Positions 42,647 to 52,056 of a stretch of DNA of 64,000 bases are shown here, piece after piece (the first letter of the stretch is position 1; every line of letters starts with the position of its first letter). A program made the position numbers and the translations under genes. The DNA comes from Paenibacillus flagellatus (GTDB taxonomy: Bacteria > Bacillota > Bacilli > Paenibacillales > NBRC-103111): assembly GCF_003217775.1 (NCBI RefSeq), contig NZ_QJVJ01000001.1, positions 744,001-808,000 of the forward strand, in the 5' to 3' direction. The notes beneath the pieces are model-generated. The model had not been told where the DNA came from. It searched no databases and saw only the letters and a program-made list of their open reading frames with translations.

Positions 42647-44871
42647 CGTCCTCCTCCTCCTCCCCGGAACACTTCGTAGCTTTGCGGTCCGACCGCGATA
42701 TCGCCCGACCGGTAGGCGGTTTTGCCGTAATTGACGACCGTCCGGACGCCGGACTCGTAAACCGTCTCGTAGACGCCCTCGGCCAGCCTCCGGTGGCCGG
42801 TCATCGGCTGCGCCCAGACGTCGCCGAGCTTCGTCTGCAGCTCCTTGTAGAGTCGCACGACCTCCGGCTCCCATTCGTCGAACGCCGAGCTGAACAGCTC
42901 GTTGTACCGCGTATACCGCAGCGGCTCCGGGCCGATCGCGGTCAGCTCGAAGTAAGGCATGCCGCCGTATTCGACCCATTTCAGCACGTGCTCCTTCGCA
43001 TCGTAGTGCAAATTGTGCGGGATGTCGTCGCTGTACGGGACGTAGCCGTGCAGCACGAGCTGGACGAAAGGTACCGACTCGTCCGTGTACACGTAGCCCG
43101 AGCTGCGCATCGGGATGCCGGACAGCCGGTCCGCCGCCCGAAACGCGTAGCCGTTGCCGCCTCGGACCGCCGTCTTGCCGGACATGGAGCGCGCCTTGTC
43201 GATCAGCGCCATCCACCGTTCCGCCGACTGCCCGCGCGTCAGCCGGGCCCGGTCGTTGTAGTCGTTCACGACCGTCTCTCCGAGCCGGGCGAACTCGACG
43301 CCCGCTCCGTAGCCGGCCAGCTCGCCGCCGTCGGCTTCGAATCGCGCGTACGCCTGCGCCGCGTTCATCAGGAAGCGCGTGCCGAAATCGTTCGTCACCG
43401 GCAGCCGGTTCGGCGCCTTCACCGAATCGCGCTGCTCGGAGAAGCCGGGGTTGCCGGAGCGCGCATCGAGCAGGTTCACGCTTAGGAACAGGTCGTGCCC
43501 GTTGTCCCGGGCGAACGCCGACAGCTCCCGCAGCCCGGCCACCCCGCCCAGCTCCTTGGAGGCGCCGAACCGGTCCGGGACGATGCCGTAGCCGTCCGCC
43601 ATCCAGCCGCGCGCGACGACGCTCATCGAGCGGACGCCGGCGCTTTGCAGCCGCTCCAGCATCCGCTTCGCCTGGGCGAAGTCGGTCGCCTTCACGAGCC
43701 GGTCGCGCAGCACCCGCTCCTCCTTCACCCCCATGAACAGGTCGAGTGCAAGCGGCAGCGGGGCGCCCGGACGAATGCGCCGGACAAGCTTGCCGCTATC
43801 GAGCAAGTAGCTCCGGTACGCCGCCGCCATGTCGGCGTATTCGGTCCGGCCCGGCTGCAGGAAGACGTAGTCGAGCGCGAAATCGGAGCCGGACCGCTCG
43901 CGCTCTACGTTCAGCACGCTCTGGTCTTTGCGGATCGCGGCCGAGAACGAGCGCCGGAACGTCCATTCCGCGGACACCCGGTTCAAGTTGACGACGTACC
44001 CGCTCGGGTAAAAATTGACGTTCGCGTCGTATTCGCCGCCGGTCATGTAGGCGACGAACGCCGCCCCGTTCTTCCGGACGCCGAACACGGGCAGGTAGGC
44101 GTTCTCCTCGCCCTCCCGGCCGGCCGTCACGCCGTCGTCGGGACCGTACACGCGGGCCGAATACGGCTTCGTATACGTCGGGTGCGACGGTTTGAACGTC
44201 GTGATGGCCCCGCTTCCGTCGGGATACAGCACGTATCCGTCGTCCTCGTCCGTGCCCGCGCCGAAATTCGGCAGCGGCTCGAGCGAGACGAGCACGACGC
44301 GCCCCGTCTCGCGGACGGAGGCGTCGGGGACGGCGACGCGCAGCTTGTCGCCGTCGAGCGTATAATCGATCGCGAAGCCGACGCCGTAAGCGGCGTACTC
44401 GTACGCGAACCGGACGCCGCCCGGGATTCGCTCCATCGCCGTCTTCGGCGCGTTCGCGACGGAATTCGTGCGGATCAGCTCGTGGATCGGCCGGCCCGTA
44501 TCGGCGAACGTAACGTTGAACGCCGCCTTCGCCCCGTCCTTCAGCAGCTGGCTGCCGCCGAGCTTGTCGCCGGGCGCGTCGGAGGCGGACATCCAAACCG
44601 CCCCCGTCGCGGCGTCCTTCACCGCGATGTTCGACGTGACGGGGTCGGCGTAGAGCGCAAGCCGGGACGTCTCCGCCACCTTCGCGTACGCGGCCAAGTC
44701 GCCGAGCCGGGCGAGCGCCTCTTTGCCGGCGGGCGAGCTTTGCGCTCCGGCGAGGCCGCCGGCCGCCGCCTTTTGCGGCTCGTAGCGCTCCATCGCGAGC
44801 AGAAACGCGACGAACCCGGCCATGACGGCGGCCCAGACGACGAGACGAATCGTCATGCGCGCTTTTCGCAT
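42643..44871 (-). CDS. DUF5696-type membrane-anchored protein
   Basis: 742 aa; GGGAGGTGA, 7-nt spacing. A single N-terminal membrane segment (IRLVVWAAVMAGFVAFLLA) without clear cleavage site leaves the rest outside the cell. A beta-rich first half (about 70-350; GYVLYPDGSGAITTF, YLPVFGVRKNGAAFVAYMTGGEYDANVNFY) leads into a TIM-barrel-like half (about 370-690; MLERLQSAGVRSMSVVARGWMADGYGIVP, DLFLSVNLLDA), so a glycosidase-like fold is plausible. I recognise it as the DUF5696 family of Paenibacillus sugar-transport clusters, function unknown. It is translationally coupled to the second permease pair. Confidence 0.8.
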   Translation of the reverse strand: MRKARMTIRLVVWAAVMAGFVAFLLAMERYEPQKAAAGGLAGAQSSPAGKEALARLGDLAAYAKVAETSRLALYADPVTSNIAVKDAATGAVWMSASDAPGDKLGGSQLLKDGAKAAFNVTFADTGRPIHELIRTNSVANAPKTAMERIPGGVRFAYEYAAYGVGFAIDYTLDGDKLRVAVPDASVRETGRVVLVSLEPLPNFGAGTDEDDGYVLYPDGSGAITTFKPSHPTYTKPYSARVYGPDDGVTAGREGEENAYLPVFGVRKNGAAFVAYMTGGEYDANVNFYPSGYVVNLNRVSAEWTFRRSFSAAIRKDQSVLNVERERSGSDFALDYVFLQPGRTEYADMAAAYRSYLLDSGKLVRRIRPGAPLPLALDLFMGVKEERVLRDRLVKATDFAQAKRMLERLQSAGVRSMSVVARGWMADGYGIVPDRFGASKELGGVAGLRELSAFARDNGHDLFLSVNLLDARSGNPGFSEQRDSVKAPNRLPVTNDFGTRFLMNAAQAYARFEADGGELAGYGAGVEFARLGETVVNDYNDRARLTRGQSAERWMALIDKARSMSGKTAVRGGNGYAFRAADRLSGIPMRSSGYVYTDESVPFVQLVLHGYVPYSDDIPHNLHYDAKEHVLKWVEYGGMPYFELTAIGPEPLRYTRYNELFSSAFDEWEPEVVRLYKELQTKLGDVWAQPMTGHRRLAEGVYETVYESGVRTVVNYGKTAYRSGDIAVGPQSYEVFRGGGGGR

Positions 44872-44947
44872 CGGTTGATCACCTCCCGGTTTTGTGCGTT
44901 GAATAGTCGGCTGCCGCTAGCGCGATCGTTCACCGTTACGGGCGGCG

Positions 44948-47041
44948 TCATGCGCTTCGTACGTACAGCTCCACGTACAGCTCCCGGAAAAAGCCGACCA
45001 CATGGTCGAGCAGCATATAGAACAGAACGGCCGCAGCCATCAGCACCATCATCGTGAACAGGGCGACGAGGATGACGCCGACCGTCCGGAACACCGTGTA
45101 ATCGTTCAGCGTCATAATCTGAACGAACAGAACATACCCCGCCCAGAGCAGGAACAGCCATTCGATTCCGCGCAGCAGCCCCTTCTCCTCGAGCGTCAGC
45201 ACATTGCTGAGCAGCGTTACGAGCAGCTGGCCCACCCAGTAAGGAAGCAGCACGTAGGCGGACGCGGCGATCGTCTGCTTGAACGTCGATTCCCCGTCGA
45301 GGACGGTCGTCGTCGCCCACAGCGCCACGACGCCGGCGGCGATCGGCACGATCGTCTGCGCCGTCTCCAGCACGAGATTGGCGAACTCCGGACGCGTCTG
45401 GGCGAAATGGAAGCCGGTCGCGTAAATTTCGACGAAGCGGACGGCAACGACGCAGCCGAACAGGAGCAGCGCCGCGGGCAGCGAGGGCGCCGTCTGGATG
45501 CGCGCGAACGCCTCGCGCGGGTAGAAGACGAGCAGCGCGGCCTGCGACAGCGGCGTGCCGGCGGACGGCGACGACGCGAGGCGTCCCGCGTAGCCGCGCA
45601 GCCGGACGGCCGCGTAATACGCGGCGGCGAGCAGCAGCGCGCATCCGGCGGCGATCCAGCCGAACTGCCGCCGGAGCAGCTCGTGGCGCCAGCCGCCGAA
45701 CGCCTTCGAGTAGTTCGCCGCGTCCTCGCCGAGCTTCAGCTGCACCATCGCTTCGCTCCACTTCTCCCGCTTCAGCAGCGCCTTGCCGACTCCGCGGTGG
45801 GCGAGCATGTAGTTGGCGTTCATCGCGAGCACCTCGTTCCAGGGCTCGAGTGCCTCCTCGTAGCGGCCTTCGTGGTACAGGGCGCTCGCCTCGTGAACGA
45901 GCGACGCGAACGCGTTCGGCCGGAGCACCTGCACTTGGCCGAGGGCGCGGTCGAGCACGTACAAGAGCCCTTCCGAATCGAGCGCGACGCTGACCGGCTC
46001 CTGGAAATAGCCGTTTTGCTGGCCGCCGCCGCCGAAGGCGAGCAGCATGTTGCCCTCCTGGTCGTACTGGTACAGCTTTTTGTGCCGCGAATCGACGGCG
46101 GTCAGCACGCCGTTCGGGGCGACCGCCAAATCGACGAGGTTGGCCGACGTCCGGAGACCGGCGCCGGATTGGCTGTATTCGCCGTACGTCTTGGCCGGGT
46201 ACGTGTTCGTGCCGAGCAGGTTGAACCGCTTGATCTCCTCCGTCGTCGTGTTGCCGATGACGGTGTACAGATGCCCTTCCTTCGGGTCGACGACGACGCT
46301 GCGGTGGTTCGGCGGTACTTTTTTGCCCGATGCGTCGCGCTGGTCCTTCGTCGCGAAGACGCGGACGATCCAATCCTTCAGATCGAACTTGAGCTTGTTC
46401 GGCGCGATATAGCCCTGGAACGCGCCCGTGCTGTCCATGACGATCAGCCCGTGGTAGTCGTTGCCGCTTTGCACGTACAGGTTGCCCCGCTTGTCGAGCG
46501 CCACGTTGACCGGCTGGTACGGAAAATCGGCGTCGAGCAGATCGGACTTCGGCGCCGCGAACGTCTCGATCGGCTTGCCTTCGGGCGACAAATGGACGAT
46601 GCGCGCATTGTTCGTATCCGCCACGTACAGATGGCCGTCGTCGTCGACGAACAATCCTTTCGGAGCGGCGAGCCCGAGCCGGTCCTCCTTCGTGCCGAAC
46701 ACCCGCAGCACGTTGCCCCATTTGTCCATCTGCACGACGCGGTTATGGTCCGTATCGGCCACATACAGCCGGTCTTGGGCGTCGATGACGAGCTCCGCCG
46801 GGTTTTTGAACGCGCCCGCGCCGCCGGCCGGCACGAGCACGCGTTCGACCGAATAGCCGAGCGGCGTCGGCATCGCGAACCCGTTGCCGTCGATCACGTA
46901 GCCTTCGGGCGGCGCCGCGGCGGCGGGGGCCGGGAAGACGGCGGCCGCCGCCGCGAGCGCGAGCAGCAGCGGCGCGAGCCGCAGCGCCGCCCGTCTCATT
47001 TTCGTTCGAAAGCGGTGCAATGTTTTCATCCGGATTCCCAT
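44948..47041 (-). CDS. NHL-repeat, TPR and Yip1-domain membrane protein
   Basis: 697 aa. Signal peptide (LAPLLLALAAAAAVFPAPAAAA), an extracytoplasmic NHL beta-propeller (about 50-375; repeats such as DRLYVADTDHNRVVQMDKWGN, GHLYVADTNNARIVHLSPEG), a short TPR-like hairpin pair (about 380-450, ALYHEGRYEEALEPWNEVLAMN), a membrane segment (about 470-490), and a C-terminal Yip1-type domain of about five helices (about 500-690). An unusual combination: propeller and TPR outside, multi-helix Yip1 in the membrane. Its position between a permease pair and the DUF5696 gene suggests an accessory transport part. No enzymatic motif. Confidence 0.85.
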   Translation of the reverse strand: MGIRMKTLHRFRTKMRRAALRLAPLLLALAAAAAVFPAPAAAAPPEGYVIDGNGFAMPTPLGYSVERVLVPAGGAGAFKNPAELVIDAQDRLYVADTDHNRVVQMDKWGNVLRVFGTKEDRLGLAAPKGLFVDDDGHLYVADTNNARIVHLSPEGKPIETFAAPKSDLLDADFPYQPVNVALDKRGNLYVQSGNDYHGLIVMDSTGAFQGYIAPNKLKFDLKDWIVRVFATKDQRDASGKKVPPNHRSVVVDPKEGHLYTVIGNTTTEEIKRFNLLGTNTYPAKTYGEYSQSGAGLRTSANLVDLAVAPNGVLTAVDSRHKKLYQYDQEGNMLLAFGGGGQQNGYFQEPVSVALDSEGLLYVLDRALGQVQVLRPNAFASLVHEASALYHEGRYEEALEPWNEVLAMNANYMLAHRGVGKALLKREKWSEAMVQLKLGEDAANYSKAFGGWRHELLRRQFGWIAAGCALLLAAAYYAAVRLRGYAGRLASSPSAGTPLSQAALLVFYPREAFARIQTAPSLPAALLLFGCVVAVRFVEIYATGFHFAQTRPEFANLVLETAQTIVPIAAGVVALWATTTVLDGESTFKQTIAASAYVLLPYWVGQLLVTLLSNVLTLEEKGLLRGIEWLFLLWAGYVLFVQIMTLNDYTVFRTVGVILVALFTMMVLMAAAVLFYMLLDHVVGFFRELYVELYVRSA

Positions 47042-47050
47042 CCTATGCCT

Positions 47051-47893
47051 CTATGACTTGATGCCCGAGTGGGCCATCGTGTCCATCACCTGCCGCTGCA
47101 AAATCATGAACAGGACGATCGTCGGGACGATCGAGACGAACGCGCCCGCCGCCGCGGCGCCCATCCGTCCGACCGCGCCGTTCGATATGCCGGCCAGGGC
47201 GAGCGGCAGCGTCTTCATCGTTTCGCTGGTCGTGTAGATGAGCGGCGAGAAGTAGTCGTTCCAGTCGGCGATGAAGGTGAAAATGACGACGGTCATCCAA
47301 GCCGGCTTGACGACCGGCATGACGATGCGCCAAAACGTCGTCCATTCGTTCGCCCCGTCCGTCCGCGCCGCCTCCAGCATCGGCTCCGGCAGCTGGTCCA
47401 TGAACTGCTTCATCAGGAAGAAGCTGTACGGCACCGCGAGCTTCGGCAGGATGAGCGCCCAATACGTATTCACCATGTGCAGCCCCGAGATGACGAAGTA
47501 CGTCGGGATTTGCGTCACCTGCGGCGAGAACATGAGCGCGGCGACGATGACGGCGAACAGGAGGCCCGAGCCCGGCAGCTTGTAGCGCGAAATGATGAAC
47601 GCGCCCATCGCGCAAATGACGACCGTGCCGGCGACGGCGACGACGGTGATGAACACGCTGTTGAACAAATACCGCGTGAACGGCACGAGCAGACTGTCGG
47701 TCGCGATCAGCAGGTCGGTAAAGTTCCGAAGCGTCGGCTTCATGACGAAAAAGCGCGGCGGGTACAGGAACAGCTCGTCGAGCGGCTTGAACGCCGTCGA
47801 GATGACGTAGACGATCGGCGCGGCCGTCAGCGCGACCAGGACGAGCATGACGGCGTGCAGCGCGACGGCCGGGACGTAACGCGTAGCTTTCAC
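47051..47893 (-). CDS. Carbohydrate ABC transporter permease (MalG type), first pair
   Basis: 280 aa from GTG 47893, which is 9 nt from AGGAGG (47903-47908); the TTG two codons earlier (47899) is only 3 nt from it. EAA loop MLEAARTDGANEWTTFWRIVMP, C-terminus MDTMAHSGIKS. It follows its MalF partner by about 15 bp, with the ribosome site overlapping the partner's stop. Confidence 0.92.
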   Translation of the reverse strand: MKATRYVPAVALHAVMLVLVALTAAPIVYVISTAFKPLDELFLYPPRFFVMKPTLRNFTDLLIATDSLLVPFTRYLFNSVFITVVAVAGTVVICAMGAFIISRYKLPGSGLLFAVIVAALMFSPQVTQIPTYFVISGLHMVNTYWALILPKLAVPYSFFLMKQFMDQLPEPMLEAARTDGANEWTTFWRIVMPVVKPAWMTVVIFTFIADWNDYFSPLIYTTSETMKTLPLALAGISNGAVGRMGAAAAGAFVSIVPTIVLFMILQRQVMDTMAHSGIKS

Positions 47894-47908
47894 GGACAAG
47901 CCCCTCCT

Positions 47909-48877
47909 TTACATGTCGTTCGACGAGAACAGCCGCATGCAGACGCGGCCGAGCACGAGAGTGAGCAGGAACAGAAACACTGCGACGGCGGAAGCGTAGC
48001 CGAGCTCGAACCGGATGAACGCGTAGTCGTATAGATGCGCGACGATCGTATGCGCCGCGTAGTTCGGGCTCGGCATGCCGACGAGCACCTTGGCGATGTC
48101 GAACACCGCGAACGAAGCGACGATCGCGTTCACCGCGCCGAACAGCAGCTGCGGCTTCATGAGCGGCAGCGTCAGCAGCCGCAGCTCCTGGAACTTGCCG
48201 CGGATGCCGTCGATCGCCCCGGCCTCGTACAGCTCGCCGGGCACGTTGCGAAGCCCCGCGAGGAAGACGAGGAAGCCCGAGCCCATGCTCATCCAGAGCG
48301 AGACGAACATGACGACCGGCATCATCGTATCGGGGTGCGCGAGCCAGATGAACGGCCGGTCCTCGAGACCGAGCTTCAGCATCAGCGAGTTGAGCAGGCC
48401 GTACCGGTCGCCGGAGAAGATATACATCCAGACGACCGACAGCGCGACCGAGCTCGTAATCGAAGGCGCGTAAAACCCGAGCGCGAAGACGTTGCTGAAT
48501 TTCAGGTTGTTGATGATCCACGCGAACAAAAACGAAATCAAATAGCTGAGCGGCCCGGTCACGACCGCGAAGGCGAACGTGTTCTTGATCGCCGTCAAAA
48601 ACACGTCGTCCTCCAGAAACAGCGTCCGGTAGTTGGCGAGCCCGACCCATCGGGGCGGCTGCAGCATGTTGTACGACGTGAAGCTCAAGCCGATCGACCA
48701 AAAGACGGGCACGATCGTGAACGCGACGAACAGCAGCAAAAACGGGGCGAGCATCGCATAGCGGAGTCCGTTGCGGCGGAGATGCGCCGCGACGGGAGAC
48801 CGGAGCCTCGCCCGGACGGGCGGACGGCCGACGGCCGGTTGAAGAGCGTCATTCGTCGACGTCGAGCTCCCTTTCAT
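47909..48877 (-). CDS. Sugar ABC transporter permease (MalF type), first pair
   Basis: 322 aa; ATG one base after the stop of the fused binding-protein gene. A long cytoplasmic N-terminus (about 35 residues) precedes YAMLAPFLLLFVAFTIVPVFWSIGLSF. The EAA loop reads LYEAGAIDGIRGKFQELRLLTLP, with an insertion after the Gly compared with the other permeases here, so its fit to the ATPase may differ. Adjacent to and coupled with the 1044-aa binding protein. Confidence 0.92.
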   Translation of the reverse strand: MKGSSTSTNDALQPAVGRPPVRARLRSPVAAHLRRNGLRYAMLAPFLLLFVAFTIVPVFWSIGLSFTSYNMLQPPRWVGLANYRTLFLEDDVFLTAIKNTFAFAVVTGPLSYLISFLFAWIINNLKFSNVFALGFYAPSITSSVALSVVWMYIFSGDRYGLLNSLMLKLGLEDRPFIWLAHPDTMMPVVMFVSLWMSMGSGFLVFLAGLRNVPGELYEAGAIDGIRGKFQELRLLTLPLMKPQLLFGAVNAIVASFAVFDIAKVLVGMPSPNYAAHTIVAHLYDYAFIRFELGYASAVAVFLFLLTLVLGRVCMRLFSSNDM

Positions 48878-48878
48878 G

Positions 48879-51800
48879 TCATCCGCCCTCCTTCCTGCCG
48901 CTTCCGGGTCCGGCCCGTTCCCCCGGCTTCGTCCCGGCGTCCGCTTCCCCGTATTCCTCGCGCTTCAGCTTCAGCTCCTTGTCGATTTCCTTGACGGCGT
49001 CCTCGAGCGACTCCCGCGGGTTTTGCCCCGACAGGACGACGCGGTTCCATGCGTTGTTCAGATGCCTGCCGGTGAAATAGCCGCCCAGCACGACCGGCTG
49101 CTCGCGGAACCACCGCCACATCTCCTCGAAGGCGGCCAAATCCTCCTTGCGCCACGGCAGCTCTCGGAACGCCTCGACGTTGGCCGTATTCCACCGCGCC
49201 TCGACGCCGAGCAGCGACTCGAGCTCCTGCCCGAACTGCACTTGGGTATCCTTGCTCATCCACCATTTCAAAAATTGCCACGACTCCTCCTGACGCTCCG
49301 ACTGCTTGAAGATGAGCGCCGCCTTGAGCGCGCCTCCGGCCGTCCGGTCGATCGTGCCGTCCGGCCGCTTCGTGCCCGGCGCGGGGGCGATCGCCCATCG
49401 TCCGGCCAGCTCCGGCGCCGCCGTCGCCAGCTGCACGTAATGCTGGTAGCCGGCGAGACCGATCGGCATTTTGTCGGCGCGCATCCGGCTGAAAAAGTCG
49501 GCCTGGATCGGAATGCCGTAATTCGTATACAGGTCGGTCCATTTCTTGAACGCCTGGTACGCCTCGGGTGAAGACAACCCCGATTCCGCGCCGTCCGGGC
49601 TGTAATAGCTGCCGCCCTGCTGGTACAGGAACGGGTCGAACGAAGCCGGGACGTACGCGTCCATGCCGTTGCGCTGCAGCGCCGGCAGCATCGACAGCAG
49701 GTCGTCCCACGTATCCGGGATGCCGAGGCCGAGCTCCGCCAGCAAATCTTTGCGGTAAAACAGGACGTTGAAGTCTTGCGTCTCCGGCAGCGCGTAGTCG
49801 CCGCCGTCGTAGCGGAACGGGATGAGCGCGCCGGGCAGGAAGCGGGACGCCGTCTCCCGGTAATCGGCGAACCGGTTCAGGTCGACGACCGCGTCGCGGA
49901 ACGCGAACTCCGCGGGCAGCGTGCCGTCCACGCCGACGGCGACGTCCGGCGCCTGGCCGGAGCTGAGCGCGAGCAGAAGCGTGTTGACGTGCCCGACCCC
50001 CAGCTGCCCGGCCGGAATCGTATTGACGTTGACCCCAATGCCGGTTTCCGGCGTGAAGCTTTCGTCCGCCAGCTCCTTGACGAGCTGGGCCCATTCCCTG
50101 CCGTTGCCGACCCATACGTCGATCGACGCCCGTTCGGTGCCGTCCGGCGCGTCGCCGATCCGGTCGTAATTTTTCGTGAACGACCGCCAAAAGTTTTTGA
50201 GCATGACGGCCCCCCGCTGCAGCGCGTTCGATTCGACCTTCGGCTTCTTCGCCCCGGCCGGGGCGATCCAGAAGTAGTCGAGCACGAGCGGCGAGTCGCC
50301 GAGACCGAGCAGCCAGTTGCCCAGCTTCGTCTGCCCGGCGGCGAGCTCCTCGAGCTGGCCCGGGATGCGGTCCGGGTTCGCCGCCATGTCGCGGAACTGG
50401 TCCTTCAGTCCGGCCAGACTGTTCACGATGGCCGGCGTCCGCCCCGTCAGCGCGCGCAGCTTCTCCATCTGCTCGCCGAGCTCGCCCTCGATCCGGTTCA
50501 GATCGGCCAGCAGGTTCGGGATGCGCTTCTCCAGCTCGTACCGGTAGTTCGGGTCCGGCGTCGAGCCGGTCACCATCTGGATGCGGCGGATCAGGTCGGC
50601 GATGCCGCGGATCGAGCCGTTCATCGACTCGATGATGTCGCTGTAGGGGCCGGTCTGGACGGTCATCCGGATCGTGTGCGTCCCTTCGGTCAGATGGAAC
50701 CAGTAGGCGCCGTCGTCCGGCTTCCCCGGACCGCCGGGACCGGCCGGGTCGTCGTGACCGCCCGGTCCGCCCAGCACGTCCATGCGCCAATCCCGGTCGT
50801 ACGAGAACCGGTATTGCTCGAGCTCCCGGAACGGCACTTTGCCGTCGATCTCGATTTTCCGGTAGACGGGCAGCCCGTCGCCCCACCATTGCCCCGCCTT
50901 CAGGCCGATCCGGTACAAGCCGGTTTCCGGCACCTCGAACGTCCAGCCGATCTGCTGGCCGCCCTTGCGCCACCGCCAGCCGCCCATGACGTTCAGCCGC
51001 TGGTAGCCGTCGGCCTTCGGCTCGACGAGCGGGTCCGAATTCGACTCGCGGCGCAAAGCCGGATCGGTCTTGTACGCGGCGTTCTCGGCCTGCACCTTGA
51101 TCGCCGTCTTCGCCGTAGGGGCGCCTCCGGCGGCGGCCTCGTATCGCTTCCTCGCCTCCGCATAGGAGGGGATCGGCTCCGGCGATACGAGCGCGACGCT
51201 CGCCAGCGCGACCGGCTCCCGCAGCTTCGTCAGCCGGACGGTCCGCTTGCCCTGCGCGAAAGGAAACCGAAGCGGCTCCGCGTACTTCCCCCCGCCGTCC
51301 CCCATGCGGACCGTCTCCCAGCGAGCGGCCTCGACCTGCTTCGGCCGGACGTCGTCGCCCTGATCGTTTACCGTCGGCTCCCCGGCGTCGGTCCAAAACC
51401 GCGGCAGGATGAGCCGCTGCGCTTCGTTGAACGGATAGGTGCCGTCGATCCGCACGCTGCGCTCGATCGGCGCCCGGGTCCCCCCGACCGCGTAGTACGT
51501 CAGCTCCAGCTCGTACAAGCCGGTTTGCGGAACGTCGAACGTCCATTCGATCCAATCGGTCCCGTCGCCCCACAGTAGCGCCGGCTCGTTCCGGCCGCCG
51601 ATGCCGCTCTTGCGCTCCGGCGGACCGGAAGCGGTCCCTGCCTCGGCCGGGGCGCCCGGCGGCGCGGATGCCGGGGCGGCCGAGGCGCCGAAGGCGCTGT
51701 ACGACACCGCCGGCAGCTCGATCCGCAAGCCGCTCGTCGGGCGCGCCCCGGCCGCCTCGAGCTTTTGCAGCGCCTGCGGGTAAGCGGGCAGCTGATCCTC

Positions 51801-52013
51801 CGTATACGTGTCGAAAGCGATCGGCTTGAGCGTGTTCGCGCTGCGGTATTTCTCGGCCAGCGTCCGGTTACCCGAACCGACCGAACCGAGCGGACCGGCC
51901 GGACCGTTCGCCGCGCCGTCCGCAGCCGACGGCACGGAAGCCGTCCCGGCCAGCAAGCAGGCCGCGAGCGCGGCCGCCGCCGCCGCTTTCCGGCGTCTCG
52001 GGTGCAGCGCCAT
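48879..52013 (-). CDS. 1044-aa solute-binding protein fused to two carbohydrate-binding-like domains
   Basis: Signal peptide MALHPRRRKAAAAAALAAC with a possible lipobox LAAC (Cys19); otherwise cleavage after PSAA. Two tandem beta-sandwich repeats (about 90-270 and 290-430) share the pattern WTFDVPQTGLYELELTYY...IDGTYPF and WTFEVPETGLYRIGLKAG...IDGKVPF and resemble CBM35-type modules. A coiled-coil-prone linker (about 450-560) leads to a family-1 binding-protein domain (about 600-1000; VVDLNRFADYRETASRFLPGALIPFRYDGGDYALPET). Normal binding proteins have only the last part. It could hold polymer while feeding oligomers to the coupled permeases. Confidence 0.88.
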   Translation of the reverse strand: MALHPRRRKAAAAAALAACLLAGTASVPSAADGAANGPAGPLGSVGSGNRTLAEKYRSANTLKPIAFDTYTEDQLPAYPQALQKLEAAGARPTSGLRIELPAVSYSAFGASAAPASAPPGAPAEAGTASGPPERKSGIGGRNEPALLWGDGTDWIEWTFDVPQTGLYELELTYYAVGGTRAPIERSVRIDGTYPFNEAQRLILPRFWTDAGEPTVNDQGDDVRPKQVEAARWETVRMGDGGGKYAEPLRFPFAQGKRTVRLTKLREPVALASVALVSPEPIPSYAEARKRYEAAAGGAPTAKTAIKVQAENAAYKTDPALRRESNSDPLVEPKADGYQRLNVMGGWRWRKGGQQIGWTFEVPETGLYRIGLKAGQWWGDGLPVYRKIEIDGKVPFRELEQYRFSYDRDWRMDVLGGPGGHDDPAGPGGPGKPDDGAYWFHLTEGTHTIRMTVQTGPYSDIIESMNGSIRGIADLIRRIQMVTGSTPDPNYRYELEKRIPNLLADLNRIEGELGEQMEKLRALTGRTPAIVNSLAGLKDQFRDMAANPDRIPGQLEELAAGQTKLGNWLLGLGDSPLVLDYFWIAPAGAKKPKVESNALQRGAVMLKNFWRSFTKNYDRIGDAPDGTERASIDVWVGNGREWAQLVKELADESFTPETGIGVNVNTIPAGQLGVGHVNTLLLALSSGQAPDVAVGVDGTLPAEFAFRDAVVDLNRFADYRETASRFLPGALIPFRYDGGDYALPETQDFNVLFYRKDLLAELGLGIPDTWDDLLSMLPALQRNGMDAYVPASFDPFLYQQGGSYYSPDGAESGLSSPEAYQAFKKWTDLYTNYGIPIQADFFSRMRADKMPIGLAGYQHYVQLATAAPELAGRWAIAPAPGTKRPDGTIDRTAGGALKAALIFKQSERQEESWQFLKWWMSKDTQVQFGQELESLLGVEARWNTANVEAFRELPWRKEDLAAFEEMWRWFREQPVVLGGYFTGRHLNNAWNRVVLSGQNPRESLEDAVKEIDKELKLKREEYGEADAGTKPGERAGPGSGRKEGG

Positions 52014-52056
52014 GGCCTTCTCCTCCTTCCCGGGAAAGACGTTTCCCGTTGGTCCG

